In this document: positions 51,073 to 59,912 of the stretch, piece by piece
Layout: every line of letters begins with the position of its first letter
How positions within the stretch are numbered: the first letter of the stretch is position 1
Source of the DNA: Novispirillum itersonii subsp. itersonii ATCC 12639
GTDB taxonomy: Bacteria; Pseudomonadota; Alphaproteobacteria; Rhodospirillales; Rhodospirillaceae
Reading direction: 5' to 3'
DNA length: 64,000 nt
Assembly: GCF_000381985.1 (NCBI RefSeq)
Contig: NZ_KB907337.1
Location: 75,697 to 139,696, forward strand
Notes under the pieces: generated by a model
Seen by the model: only the letters and a program-made list of their open reading frames with translations
Databases searched by the model: none
What the model was told of the DNA's origin: nothing
Position numbers and translations under genes: made by a program

Positions 51073-52296
51073 GTGGTGCTGAAACAGGTGTGCCGACCCT
51101 CCGCAAGGGGGCCGGAGCAGGACCGCCGCAGGAGCCTTGCCGCCATGATTGCCGTGGTTGCGGCGCTGTGGGCCGTTCCGGCTGCGGCTGACAGCGGCTT
51201 TCTGGGGATTCAGGTGCAGCCGGTTGATCCGTCGATCCGTCAGGCCCTGTCTGTCAGCGGCACCGGCGGGGTCATTGTCCGCGATGTCGAAGGCGGTGGT
51301 CCGGCATGGCAGGGGGGCCTGCGGACCGGCGATGTTATTCTGGGGTTCGAGCAGCGCGACGTCGCGGGCTTTGAGGATCTGGTCTCACGGGTCAGTGCCA
51401 CCCAGACCGGGCAGCCGGTCTCCTTCCGTGTCTGGCGGGGGAAAGAGGAACGCACCCTGCCGGTGACCACAGGGGAATGGCCGGCCGGCTGGAAGATCAG
51501 CGCGGTGGCGACGGCGGTATTGCCGGAGTTTGGCCTGACCGTCATCGCCCTGTCAGAGAAAAACCGCCTTGATTACAAAATCCGCTGGGGTTCGGTCGGG
51601 GTGATCGTGCGGCAGGTGACGCCCGGGTCTGTGGCTGCGGCTGCCGGGCTGAAGACCGGGGACGTGATTGTGGCCGCCGGGCGTACGGTGGTGACTGCCC
51701 CCGACACGCTGGAGGCTACCCTGAGGGCGATGGGGCCGCAATGGTACGTGCTGGCAGAGCGGGGGAATGCCGTGTTCCTTGCCGGTCCTGCCGTGACGGA
51801 GGCCCCGGTTGTGGCCGGGGAAACCATTCTGGCTGCCGGACTGGCTGATGGCCCCTATGTGATGGACACCGCCCGCAATGATGGCTGGATGTCTCCGGCA
51901 GCGGGGTTGCCTGCGATGCCTGCCGCCTATCAGCCGCCCGCAGAGGCCCGCGAAGGGGCGCATGAGACCGGATTGACCATTGCCAGTCTGTCAGCGGAGC
52001 GCCGTAAGCGCTATGGCCTGCGCTGGAGCAGCCGGGGTGTGGTCGTGGACGGTGTTGATGCCGGGGGGCGGGCGCAGCTGGCCGGGGTAAAAACCGGGGA
52101 TGTGATTGCGCAGGTCAACCAGCAGCCGGTGACCGATGTGGCACAGGGCAAGACCCTGCTGTCCGCCCCGGGGGCGCTGATGCTGACCGTAGAACGGTCG
52201 GATGGCGTTCAGTTCATTGTGCTGGGTGTGACGACGGCCGGGAATGACGGGGCGACCCCGGTGGCACCGCTGTTAAAATGGCAGGGCGGCAGCTAA
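51073..52296 (+). CDS. Secreted triple-PDZ protein without protease domain
   Basis: This is a 407-residue protein with a signal peptide (about 1-38, AAMIAVVAALWAVPAAADSG). Three PDZ domains follow, at about 40-125 (GFLGIQVQPV, GGPAWQGGLRTGDVILGFE), 165-240 (VTPGSVAAAAGLKTGDVIVAAG) and 325-395 (GRAQLAGVKTGDVIAQVNQQPV). There is no serine-protease catalytic domain, so it is a periplasmic PDZ scaffold or substrate-binding protein, not a complete DegP. The GTG at 51073 was chosen for the GGGGAG site seven bases upstream. A good terminator follows. Confidence 0.85.
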   Translation: MVLKQVCRPSARGPEQDRRRSLAAMIAVVAALWAVPAAADSGFLGIQVQPVDPSIRQALSVSGTGGVIVRDVEGGGPAWQGGLRTGDVILGFEQRDVAGFEDLVSRVSATQTGQPVSFRVWRGKEERTLPVTTGEWPAGWKISAVATAVLPEFGLTVIALSEKNRLDYKIRWGSVGVIVRQVTPGSVAAAAGLKTGDVIVAAGRTVVTAPDTLEATLRAMGPQWYVLAERGNAVFLAGPAVTEAPVVAGETILAAGLADGPYVMDTARNDGWMSPAAGLPAMPAAYQPPAEAREGAHETGLTIASLSAERRKRYGLRWSSRGVVVDGVDAGGRAQLAGVKTGDVIAQVNQQPVTDVAQGKTLLSAPGALMLTVERSDGVQFIVLGVTTAGNDGATPVAPLLKWQGGS

Positions 52297-52356
52297 GGGG
52301 CTGGCGCGTCTGCACTCCGCGTTCCGTCGGCGTCCTGCTGCTGCACCGGCGCCCAT

Positions 52357-52380
52357 GCGGCCCGGTGATCGGGCCGCTTT
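52357..52380 (+). terminator. Terminator after the PDZ protein gene
   Basis: A perfect 8-bp stem, GCGGCCCG / CGGGCCGC with loop GTGAT, is followed by TTT. It lies about 60 bases beyond the stop of the PDZ gene. Confidence 0.75.
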
Positions 52381-52476
52381 ACGCCAGACTCCATAAAAAC
52401 AGACTCTGCCGAAAAACGGCGGTGTCTGTAAACGGTCTGAGAAGGGGGTAAAGTCTCTGCCTTAAAGCGTAAGGGG

Positions 52477-53280
52477 TCAGGGGTGGACGGCGATGCAGCC
52501 TTCTGTATCGGGCCAGTGGGCTTCCGGCGGTGGTGCCACCCCACGGGAGACGGCGATTGCTGCAAATCCGGCAAGCACAGCATCCAGCGCATCGGCTGAA
52601 GCCCGGACCACCGAGAGATAGGAGCCAAAACTGACCCGGGTTTCCAGCGCATCTATAATCTGACCGCGGGTCGTTTGCCCTTTGTCACCGTTATAGACCT
52701 GATACGGCAGTTTCCATTGCCGCAGTTGGGCCATGGGGAAGGCTTCGGTCAGCATCCCGGTCGCGGATGTTGACCATGGCCAGCAGGCTTTCGGTTTTGA
52801 CAGGGCAAGCAGTTTCAGGCAGGCGGTGGTGAGGGGGGGCCCTCCGCGGGGAGTCCACCACATTGGGGATCTTACATTCAGCCCCTGTTGTCTCCAGCGG
52901 TTTTCCGTGTGGCGGTAATGTTTGGCGGGTGGACGTGATGTCAGGGCCGCAAGGAAACCGTCGCCTCTTGGGAAGGGGCGGTTAGGGTGTGGCAGTTGAC
53001 TGTTGAGATCCAGAAGAGCAGGCCAGCCACCGTCCGGCATAAAGGGGGCCGGGATTGAAAAGGGGGCATCAATTCCTGCGGAAAAATAATCGCCTTGCCT
53101 GAGGAATGCGGCAAGATTTTCGAAAGGGCTGCCTGAGCCTGCAAGTTGCTGCACAGGATAAAGGGCCTGAACGACGGGGACCGGAGAACTGGAGAGTTCG
53201 GCAATCCAGACAGAGGGATTTTTCTCGATCCGGCGCCATTTTCCGGCGTCACCAGAAAAATCAATGCCAATAAACCGCAT
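52477..53280 (-). CDS. DUF429 family protein
   Basis: This 267-residue protein starts MRFIGIDFSGDAGKW and contains AGIDAPFSIPAPF, TEAFPMAQLRQW and a late ASADALDAVLAGFAAIAVSRG. This is the order of acidic motifs seen in the DUF429 family, predicted to have an RNase H-like fold. The D at IDFSG, the D in GIDAP, the E in TEAFP and the D in SADALDA could form the acidic site. The function is unknown. It lies downstream of the histidine kinase gene's stop? No: it is upstream in position but transcribed the same way, after the kinase gene's 3' end by 54 bases on the left, so no operon with it is assured. Confidence 0.75.
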   Translation of the reverse strand: MRFIGIDFSGDAGKWRRIEKNPSVWIAELSSSPVPVVQALYPVQQLAGSGSPFENLAAFLRQGDYFSAGIDAPFSIPAPFMPDGGWPALLDLNSQLPHPNRPFPRGDGFLAALTSRPPAKHYRHTENRWRQQGLNVRSPMWWTPRGGPPLTTACLKLLALSKPKACWPWSTSATGMLTEAFPMAQLRQWKLPYQVYNGDKGQTTRGQIIDALETRVSFGSYLSVVRASADALDAVLAGFAAIAVSRGVAPPPEAHWPDTEGCIAVHP

Positions 53281-53334
53281 ATCCGACTCCTCTCCAGCGT
53301 CTTAAAAGCCTTGGGTCTGAAAGGCGAAATCGCT

Positions 53335-55839
53335 TTACGCCATGCCCTCCTCGGGTACGGTGGGCAGGGTGAAGTGGAAGGTGGCTCCCCCGGCTTCGGT
53401 ACCGTCGGACGCAGCCCAGATCTTCCCGCCGTGGAACTCGACGATTTTCTTGCAGATCGCCAGCCCGATCCCCGAGCTTCCCGCCTTGGTCTCGCGGTCG
53501 TGCAGACGCTGAAAGATGCGGAAGATGCGGTCAAACTGTTCGGGCGGAATGCCGATGCCATTATCCCGTACCGAAAACTGGTGGCTGTGCCGCCCGGGCA
53601 GGCACCACACCGTCACCTCTGGCGGGCGGTCCGGATGGCGGTACTGAATCGCGTTCGACAGCAGATTCTGGAACAGGCGGACCAGCTCCTCCTCGTTGCC
53701 CAGCACCGGGGGCAGGGGCTCCTGTATGGTGATTTTGGCACCGCTGTCGGTGATCAGCGGGGCCAGATCGGTCAGGGCCTGACGCAGTGGATGCAGCATT
53801 TCCACCGGGCGCGGCGGTGACGACAGCCGCCCGACGCGGGAAAACTCCAGAACATCAAGGATCAGCCGGTTCATCCGTTGTGCCCCGTCACGGGCATAGC
53901 CGAAGAATTCGGCGATTTCCGGGTTCATGCCGGGGCCGAGGCGGCGTTCGATCAGATTGAGGTAACTGGAAATCATCCGCAGCGGTTCGCGCAGGTCATG
54001 GCTGGCGATATAGGCGAACTGCTCCAGCTCGGCATTGGACCGTTCAAGATTTTCCAGCAGTTGGCGGGGTTCGGTGATGTCAAACCCGGCCCCGATGTAA
54101 CCGGCAAAGGTGCCATCCATATCGGTGAAGGGGTGGGCGATGCACCGCAGCCAGCGATACTCACCATCGGCACGGCGCAGCCGGAATTCCAGACTGAACG
54201 GTGCCTGCCGGGTCAGGTGGCTGCCCAGCATGTCCCGCACCATCGCCAGATCATCGTCGTGGATGCCGCTCAGCCAGCCTCCGTTCTGTTCCTGCTCCAG
54301 CGTGCGGCCGGTGAAGTCAAGCCAGGTCTGGTTGAAGTAACGGGGCAGCCCGTCGGAGACTGACCGCCACACCAGCGACGGAAAGGTTTCCAGCAGCCGC
54401 AGATAATGGTCCCGCGATTGCAGGATCAGTTCTTCCGCCTGTTTCAGGCGGGTGATGTCCTGCAGGGTGCAGACCCCGGAAATCGCCCGCCCCTCGGCAT
54501 CAAACATCAGTTCGCCGCGCTGGCGGACCCAGCGCTGGCCGCAGGGGGTGACAATACGGTGGATCAGGTCCACCGCCGTGCCGTCGCTGGCCCGGTCGTA
54601 AGCCGCCCGCACATCCAGCCGGTCGTCCGGGTGGATGTAATCCGCCAGATCCTGCTGGGTCAGCGGGGTGCCCGGTTTCAGGTCCAGCAGGGAATACATC
54701 TGGTCTGACAGCAGCAGGCCGGAGCCATCCGGGGCCGGGCGCCAGCTGCCGATGCGGGCCAGCTTCTGGGCCCGGCTGAGTTCGCTTTCGGTTTCCCGCA
54801 GGCGGATTTCGGCGCGGCTGCGCGACAGGTCGCGGGCGATGGCCTGCCGGGTGATGAACAGAATCAGCGCCGTCAGCAGCCCGGAAATGGTGACAATCAC
54901 CGTCAGATGCCGGAACCACGGGCGCAGCACTTCCCGCGTTGGCACCGAGACGGAAATATCAACCCCATAGGGTTGGGTGTGACGCAGGGCGAAGATGCGG
55001 CTTTGTCCATCGGCCCCGCTGGGGGAGTCCAGGATCGCCTCCTGCGCGCCGCTGCTGATGAACTCTTTCAGGGCCGGGGTCAGGCGTTTGCCCCCGATCG
55101 GGTCTTCCGGCGGATCGGGAAAGCGGGCCAGCAGATCGTAATTGGCGTTGGAGAGGGCAACCCGTTCTTCCCCGCTGGGATTGGCCGAGCTGCGCAGGAT
55201 CTCCGTCAGGATGGTTTGCGGCAGCGAGGCGGTAATGGCAAAATCAAGCTGACCGTCAGCTTTCCAGAACCCTTTGGAGACCACAAAGATGTAGCCGCCA
55301 AGGGGGGACCGGATCACTTCCCCCATGACCAGCGTCTCATTGCCGGGATGATCGGCGATGGCGCGGAAATAATAGCGGTGACTGACATCCTGCCCGATCA
55401 GACCGCCGTTGGTGGCGCGGATGATTTTGCCAGCGCGGTTGATCACCGCCAGATTCTGCGGTTTGCCGCGCAGCACGGCATCCTGTTCCAGCTGGCCGCG
55501 CAGGGTGGTCAGCACGGCATCGTCCGGGGCATGGGCTTTGCCGTTGCCATGCGGACCGGCGGGAAGATCGGGCAGCCCCGGGGACTGTCCGGGGGTCTGG
55601 GGCGGCGGTACCTCGGGAAAACGTTCCGCCAGTGCCAGATCATCCATGAACAGTTCGCTCTGGCGCAGCACCTGCACCAGCCGGGCTTCGATGATGCGAC
55701 CGGATGCCATAATCCGCGTTTCGGCGGCTTTGCGGATGGTGAAGTAGTTGTTGATGCCGTCAAGGACCGCCAGAGTCCAAAGGATTGCCAGACTGGCGAG
55801 CGCCGTCAGCACGATGGATCTGGTCTGGCTGCCCTGCAC
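53335..55839 (-). CDS. Membrane sensor histidine kinase, Cache-PAS-PAS
   Basis: This is an 834-residue inner-membrane kinase. One helix lies at about 8-27 and a second at about 312-332, enclosing a periplasmic double-Cache-like sensor (with HRYYFRAIADHPGNETLVMG). Two cytoplasmic PAS domains follow (about 365-455 and 470-595), then a HisKA domain with phospho-acceptor His614 (IASHDLREPLRMI) and an ATPase domain (N box NLLSNAIQYRHPDRP, G1 DNGIGIPPEQFDRIF, G2 GSSGIGLAICKKIVEFHGG). The start is GTG. No cognate response regulator is adjacent; it may pair with a stand-alone receiver such as that at 42.9 kb. Confidence 0.93.
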   Translation of the reverse strand: MQGSQTRSIVLTALASLAILWTLAVLDGINNYFTIRKAAETRIMASGRIIEARLVQVLRQSELFMDDLALAERFPEVPPPQTPGQSPGLPDLPAGPHGNGKAHAPDDAVLTTLRGQLEQDAVLRGKPQNLAVINRAGKIIRATNGGLIGQDVSHRYYFRAIADHPGNETLVMGEVIRSPLGGYIFVVSKGFWKADGQLDFAITASLPQTILTEILRSSANPSGEERVALSNANYDLLARFPDPPEDPIGGKRLTPALKEFISSGAQEAILDSPSGADGQSRIFALRHTQPYGVDISVSVPTREVLRPWFRHLTVIVTISGLLTALILFITRQAIARDLSRSRAEIRLRETESELSRAQKLARIGSWRPAPDGSGLLLSDQMYSLLDLKPGTPLTQQDLADYIHPDDRLDVRAAYDRASDGTAVDLIHRIVTPCGQRWVRQRGELMFDAEGRAISGVCTLQDITRLKQAEELILQSRDHYLRLLETFPSLVWRSVSDGLPRYFNQTWLDFTGRTLEQEQNGGWLSGIHDDDLAMVRDMLGSHLTRQAPFSLEFRLRRADGEYRWLRCIAHPFTDMDGTFAGYIGAGFDITEPRQLLENLERSNAELEQFAYIASHDLREPLRMISSYLNLIERRLGPGMNPEIAEFFGYARDGAQRMNRLILDVLEFSRVGRLSSPPRPVEMLHPLRQALTDLAPLITDSGAKITIQEPLPPVLGNEEELVRLFQNLLSNAIQYRHPDRPPEVTVWCLPGRHSHQFSVRDNGIGIPPEQFDRIFRIFQRLHDRETKAGSSGIGLAICKKIVEFHGGKIWAASDGTEAGGATFHFTLPTVPEEGMA

Positions 55840-55984
55840 CGGTCTCTCGTCCCTTGCCCTTTTTCGCCCCTGCCGCAGTGCGGTGCACCCGGCAGGGATC
55901 CCGCAGGCACGATAGCGGCTCAGGCTGGAAGAACCAAGAGGGTGATCGGGGAAAGGTGCATTTTCCCCTTTCTTTTCTGCTGTT

Positions 55985-56027
55985 CCGCCCCCCTGTCCCG
56001 GCCGGAAGGGGCCGGAACAGGGGGCGG
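55985..56027. terminator. Strong inverted repeat after hemN
   Basis: A stem of about 17 pairs with one bulge and one mismatch (left part CCGCCCCCC-TGT-c-CCGGCC, right part GGCCGG-a-ACA-GGGGG-CGG) lies seven bases beyond the hemN stop. It has no T tract on either strand, so termination by it is only plausible. Confidence 0.45.
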
Positions 56028-56033
56028 CAAGGG

Positions 56034-57383
56034 TCAGATGGCCTTGGAGTGGCGCAGCTCTCCGGCCCGCAGGTACTGGTCAAACCGGGCGGCGGCAGCG
56101 CGGACCAGCGGGCGGCCGTCTTCGGTGATGCGCAGGCTGAAGCCGTCGCGCACCAGCACGCCATCCGCTTCCAGATCGGCCATGCCTTCCAGTTCCGGCG
56201 CGAAGTGATCTTCCGGGCGGCCATGGGCGCGGGCTATCGCCGCCAGATCAATTTCCAGATCGCACATCAGGCGCTCGATCACCTCGCGGCGCAGGCGGTC
56301 CTCCCCGCTGATGGCGATGCCACGCTTGGTCGGCAGCATGCCGTCCAGCACCATCCGCTTCCAGGCATGCAGCTCGCCTTCGTTGGCGACATAGCCCTGC
56401 GGCAGCGACCCGATGCCCGAGGCCCCGAGGCCGATCAGCACTTCCGCCGCGTCGGTGGTGTAGCCCTGAAAATTGCGGTGCAGCTGCTTGCTGTTCAGGG
56501 CGATTGCCATTTCGTCATCGGCCAGCGCGAAGTGATCAAGCCCGACGGAGACATAGCCGTGATCCTGAAGCCGCTTCTGGGCGGTTTCGTACTGGATCCA
56601 GCGCTCCTCCAGCCCCGGCAGGGCCTCGTCGGGGATCAGGGTCTGATGCTTGCGCATCCAAGGCACATGGGCGTACCCGAACAAGCTGATGCGGCGCGGC
56701 TTCAGGGTCAGCGACTGGTCGATGGTTTCGACAATGCTGTCCACGGTCTGGTACGGCAGGCCGTAGATCAGATCCATGTTGATTTCGCTGATGCCATGTT
56801 TGCGCAGCCAGCCGGTGACCTCGGCCACCTCTTCATAGGGCTGGATACGGTTGACAGCTTCCTGCACCCGGCGGTTGAAGTCCTGCACGCCGATGCTGGC
56901 ACGGGTGACCCCGGCGGTGGCCATCGCCTGCACATAGGCTTCGTCGGCGGTGCGGGGGTCAAGCTCCACGGCGATCTCGGCACCGTCGGCGATGTCGAAA
57001 TGCTCTTTCAGATGGGCGATCAGGCGCGAGAAATCCTCGGCTGACAGAATGGTCGGGCTGCCGCCGCCGAAATGCACGTGCCGGGCAGAAAACCGCCCCG
57101 GCAGCTTAGAGGCGAGCAGCTCGATTTCCTGCATCAGCACTTCAAGATAGTCAGCGACCGGGTCATACCGGCGGGTGATCTTGGTGTGACACCCGCAGAA
57201 CCAGCACATCTCGGCGCAATAGGCGATGTGCAGATACAGCGACAGCGGCGTCGCCGGATCGAGTTCCGCCAGCCAGCCCTCATAAGTGCTGCCCGTCACG
57301 GCCGGCGAAAAATGCGGCGCGGTCGGATAGCTGGTGTAGCGCGGCAGGCGCAGATCGTATTTGGCGACGAGGTCCTGTCTCAT
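56034..57383 (-). CDS. hemN: Oxygen-independent coproporphyrinogen III oxidase
   Basis: This is a 449-residue radical-SAM enzyme of anaerobic haem synthesis that converts coproporphyrinogen III to protoporphyrinogen IX. The iron-sulfur motif CxxxCxxC is intact (Cys56, Cys60, Cys63) with the HemN-type following Cys (CAEMCWFCGCHTKI). HFGGGSPTIL, ELDPRT and GVQDFNRRVQEAVNRIQ are typical of true HemN rather than HemW. The ATG at 57383 was chosen from homology; the frame extends far upstream without support. An FNR-like box lies about 150 bases upstream, in line with low-oxygen induction. Confidence 0.95.
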   Translation of the reverse strand: MRQDLVAKYDLRLPRYTSYPTAPHFSPAVTGSTYEGWLAELDPATPLSLYLHIAYCAEMCWFCGCHTKITRRYDPVADYLEVLMQEIELLASKLPGRFSARHVHFGGGSPTILSAEDFSRLIAHLKEHFDIADGAEIAVELDPRTADEAYVQAMATAGVTRASIGVQDFNRRVQEAVNRIQPYEEVAEVTGWLRKHGISEINMDLIYGLPYQTVDSIVETIDQSLTLKPRRISLFGYAHVPWMRKHQTLIPDEALPGLEERWIQYETAQKRLQDHGYVSVGLDHFALADDEMAIALNSKQLHRNFQGYTTDAAEVLIGLGASGIGSLPQGYVANEGELHAWKRMVLDGMLPTKRGIAISGEDRLRREVIERLMCDLEIDLAAIARAHGRPEDHFAPELEGMADLEADGVLVRDGFSLRITEDGRPLVRAAAARFDQYLRAGELRHSKAI

Positions 57384-57530
57384 CTCTCTCGGTATTCCTT
57401 TGCCCGGAGGTTTTTGTCCGGCTCTGCCCCGGAACGGGGGTGGGCCGGGGTATCCGGTTACGGCGCGGCAAAACGTGCTGCGCACTATGTGGGGGCGGGG
57501 GCATCCTGCGCAAGTCCCTTCGTCCCTGCC

Positions 57531-57544
57531 TTGACGCAGATCAT
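57531..57544. promoter_or_regulatory. FNR/FixK-like box between hemN and the isomerase gene
   Basis: TTGAC-GCAG-ATCAT matches the FNR/FixK consensus TTGAT-N4-ATCAA at eight of ten positions. It lies 148 bases upstream of hemN (minus) and 95 bases upstream of the hydroxypyruvate isomerase-like gene (plus). hemN is a classic FNR/FixK target, so it is the likelier one controlled. Confidence 0.5.
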
Positions 57545-57638
57545 ATCGGTTCCAGCTTTCCCCCGCATCTCTTTCCTTTTTCGGGCGCGGGAGTATAGTC
57601 GCGCCGAAGAATCCCCCCCACGCGCTGCCGGAGGCTCC

Positions 57639-58430
57639 ATGCCGCGTTTTGCCGCCAATCTGTCCATGCTGTTCACTGATCTGCCGTTCCTTGACCGTTT
57701 TGCGGCGGCGGCACAGGCCGGATTCAAGGGCTGCGAGATGCAGTTCCCCTATCTTGAGGCGGCGGAAGTGGTGGGAGACAAGGCGGCAATGGCCGGGCTG
57801 AAAGTGGCGGCGTTCAACGCCCCGCCGGGTGACTGGGCGAAGGGGGAGCGTGGTCTGGCCGCGGTGCCGGGGCGCGAGGATGAGTTCAAGGCGAATCTTG
57901 AGCTGGTGGTGAAATACGCCGAGTTTCTTGACTGCACCAACGTCCACATCATGGCCGGTGTCGTGCCGGAAGAGCAGTGGGACGAGGCACTGGACACCTA
58001 TCTGAAGAACATCGCCTATGCCGCCGATGAACTGCATGCCGAAGGCCTGCATGTGCTGGTGGAGGCGATCAACCCGGTCGATATGCCGGATTACTTCCTC
58101 AACCGTCCGGATGACGCGGCGCGGGTGATTGAGGAGCTGGACCGCCCCAACCTGCACCTGCTGTACGACATTTATCACGCCCAGATGACGCAGGGGAATC
58201 TGACCGACTTCATCGAAGGCAACTTCGAAAAGATCCGCCATATCCAGATTGCCGGGGCGCCGGGGCGGCACGAGCCGGATCAGCTGGGCGAAATCAATTT
58301 CCGCTATCTGTTCGACCTGCTGGACAGTTCGGGCTATGACGGCTGGATCGGCTGCGAATACAAGCCGCGCATCAACACCACCGCCGGGCTGCGCTGGGCG
58401 AAGGAATGGCTGCAGCCGAAGGAAAGCTGA
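57639..58430 (+). CDS. Hydroxypyruvate isomerase-like TIM-barrel protein
   Basis: This 263-residue sugar-phosphate isomerase-type TIM barrel matches the Hyi/OtnI group: RFAANLSMLFTDLPFLDRFAAAAQAGFKGCEMQFPY, NVHIMAGV, VLVEAINPVDMPDYFL with the metal-ligand Glu, LLYDIYHAQMTQGNL with Asp and His ligands, and GCEYKP with the last Glu. It would interconvert hydroxypyruvate and tartronate semialdehyde or a related sugar acid; the exact substrate is uncertain. The ATG has GGAGG four bases upstream. It is divergent from hemN. Confidence 0.9.
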   Translation: MPRFAANLSMLFTDLPFLDRFAAAAQAGFKGCEMQFPYLEAAEVVGDKAAMAGLKVAAFNAPPGDWAKGERGLAAVPGREDEFKANLELVVKYAEFLDCTNVHIMAGVVPEEQWDEALDTYLKNIAYAADELHAEGLHVLVEAINPVDMPDYFLNRPDDAARVIEELDRPNLHLLYDIYHAQMTQGNLTDFIEGNFEKIRHIQIAGAPGRHEPDQLGEINFRYLFDLLDSSGYDGWIGCEYKPRINTTAGLRWAKEWLQPKES

Positions 58431-58486
58431 GGGCGGCTGTGTACGGCCGCGCCTGATTGCGGGAACCGGGACAGGGGGGCTGGTGG

Positions 58487-59893
58487 ATGCGGGCCGGGGT
58501 GATTGCTGCATGTCTGACCGGGCTGTTGCTGGCCGTGTCACCTGTTGCCGCTGAAACGGTCCCCCCGGTTCAGGTGACGGGCGAGGCCGGTGGCCCGCAT
58601 CAGATTCTGCTCAACGGTCGCCCGTTCGGTCCGCCGGATACGGAAACCTGGAGTCTGTCGGTTGACGGGGCCTATCCCACCGCGCAGGCCCCGAAGTGGG
58701 TGGTGCTGGCCTATGGCGACGGCGGCAACGCCTGCGAAGGGTCGTACCGGGTGCTGGATCTGTCCGGGGCGGTGCCGGTCCTCAGCCCGCAGATCGGGAC
58801 CTGCGGCATCTATGCGCTGCTGCCGACCGACAGCCAGCTTATTTTCGATTTTGAGACCGAGGTCTGGGTCTACTCCACCGCCGCCGGAATGCAGAAACTG
58901 CCGCCGCAGCTGCCGGAGCAGCAGGTGCGGGCCGGGGTTGATGCCTATGGCCGGGGGGAGTACGAGACCGCGCTGAGTCTGCTGTGGCCGCTGCGGCTGT
59001 CGCCGTTGCCGGAGGCCGCCTATACCACCGGCCTGATGGCGCTGTCGGGCAAGGGGATGGCGGCTGATCCGGCACGGGCGCTGGAGCTGTTCGGTCTGGC
59101 GGCGGAGCTGCGGTTTGCCCCGGCAATGGTGCGTCTGGGGCAGATGACCGCCGATGGCCGTGGGGTGACCGCTGATCCGCCTGCGGCGGCCCGCTGGTTC
59201 CGGCTGGCGGCGGATCAGGGTGACGCCACCGGCCAGTATGCGCTGGGTCAAAGTCTGCTGGATGGCTCCGCCGGTCGCAAAGACCCGGCTTCGGCCCTGC
59301 ACTGGCTGCTTCTGGCCGCCGACCGCCTGCAGCAGCCGGAGCTGCGCGCCGCCGCGCAGGCTGCCGCCGCACAGGCCGAGGCGGAGACCGCACCGGCACA
59401 GGCGGCGGTGATCCGCCGGGATCTGCCGCTGTGGCGGCCCAGAACCGCACCGCTGTTTTCCGGCCCCGGTGATCTGCGGGCGTGGCTTGGCAAACACCCG
59501 CATGACCGGGTCCGGGGGCATATTCTGCTGGATGTGCCGGACCTGAAAGCCCGCCTGAGTGCGGTGCTGGGGGCGGAAACCGTTGCCGCCGTCCGCCCGA
59601 TGACGGTGGCCGAGCCGGTGGCGGAACAGAACGGCTGGCTGCTGTTCGGCGGCTGCACCCCGCATGCTTGCAACACCGGGCATTTTGCGGCGGTGATCAA
59701 TCTGGTGTCCTATGACGTCTGGGCCTGCGCCCGGCTGGAAAATCCTGCGGCAGAGACCGATACGCTGCTGTGGGGCGGGCCGGACCGTCCGGCCCAACCC
59801 CGGCCCCAGCCGCCGGAGGAAGACGACCTGTGCGCCATGCCGACCGGCCCGGATGGCCTGAAAGCGTTCCTGAAGACCGCAGAAGGCAGTTAG
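58487..59893 (+). CDS. Secreted Sel1-repeat protein with Ivy-like C-terminal domain
   Basis: This is a 468-residue protein with a signal peptide (about 1-24, ending VAAETVPP). A unique beta-rich region follows (about 30-145), then Sel1-like helical repeats (about 175-290, AAYTTGLMALSGKGMAADPARALELF and GDATGQYALGQSLLDGSAGRKDP). The C-terminal part (about 330-440) contains GGCTPHAC (Cys390, His393, Cys395), which resembles the CKPHDC loop that lets Ivy proteins plug the lysozyme active site. A periplasmic lysozyme-inhibitor function is a hypothesis. The tail is Pro-rich. Confidence 0.75.
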   Translation: MRAGVIAACLTGLLLAVSPVAAETVPPVQVTGEAGGPHQILLNGRPFGPPDTETWSLSVDGAYPTAQAPKWVVLAYGDGGNACEGSYRVLDLSGAVPVLSPQIGTCGIYALLPTDSQLIFDFETEVWVYSTAAGMQKLPPQLPEQQVRAGVDAYGRGEYETALSLLWPLRLSPLPEAAYTTGLMALSGKGMAADPARALELFGLAAELRFAPAMVRLGQMTADGRGVTADPPAAARWFRLAADQGDATGQYALGQSLLDGSAGRKDPASALHWLLLAADRLQQPELRAAAQAAAAQAEAETAPAQAAVIRRDLPLWRPRTAPLFSGPGDLRAWLGKHPHDRVRGHILLDVPDLKARLSAVLGAETVAAVRPMTVAEPVAEQNGWLLFGGCTPHACNTGHFAAVINLVSYDVWACARLENPAAETDTLLWGGPDRPAQPRPQPPEEDDLCAMPTGPDGLKAFLKTAEGS

Positions 59894-59912
59894 GGGCGCT
59901 GCGGCGCATATT

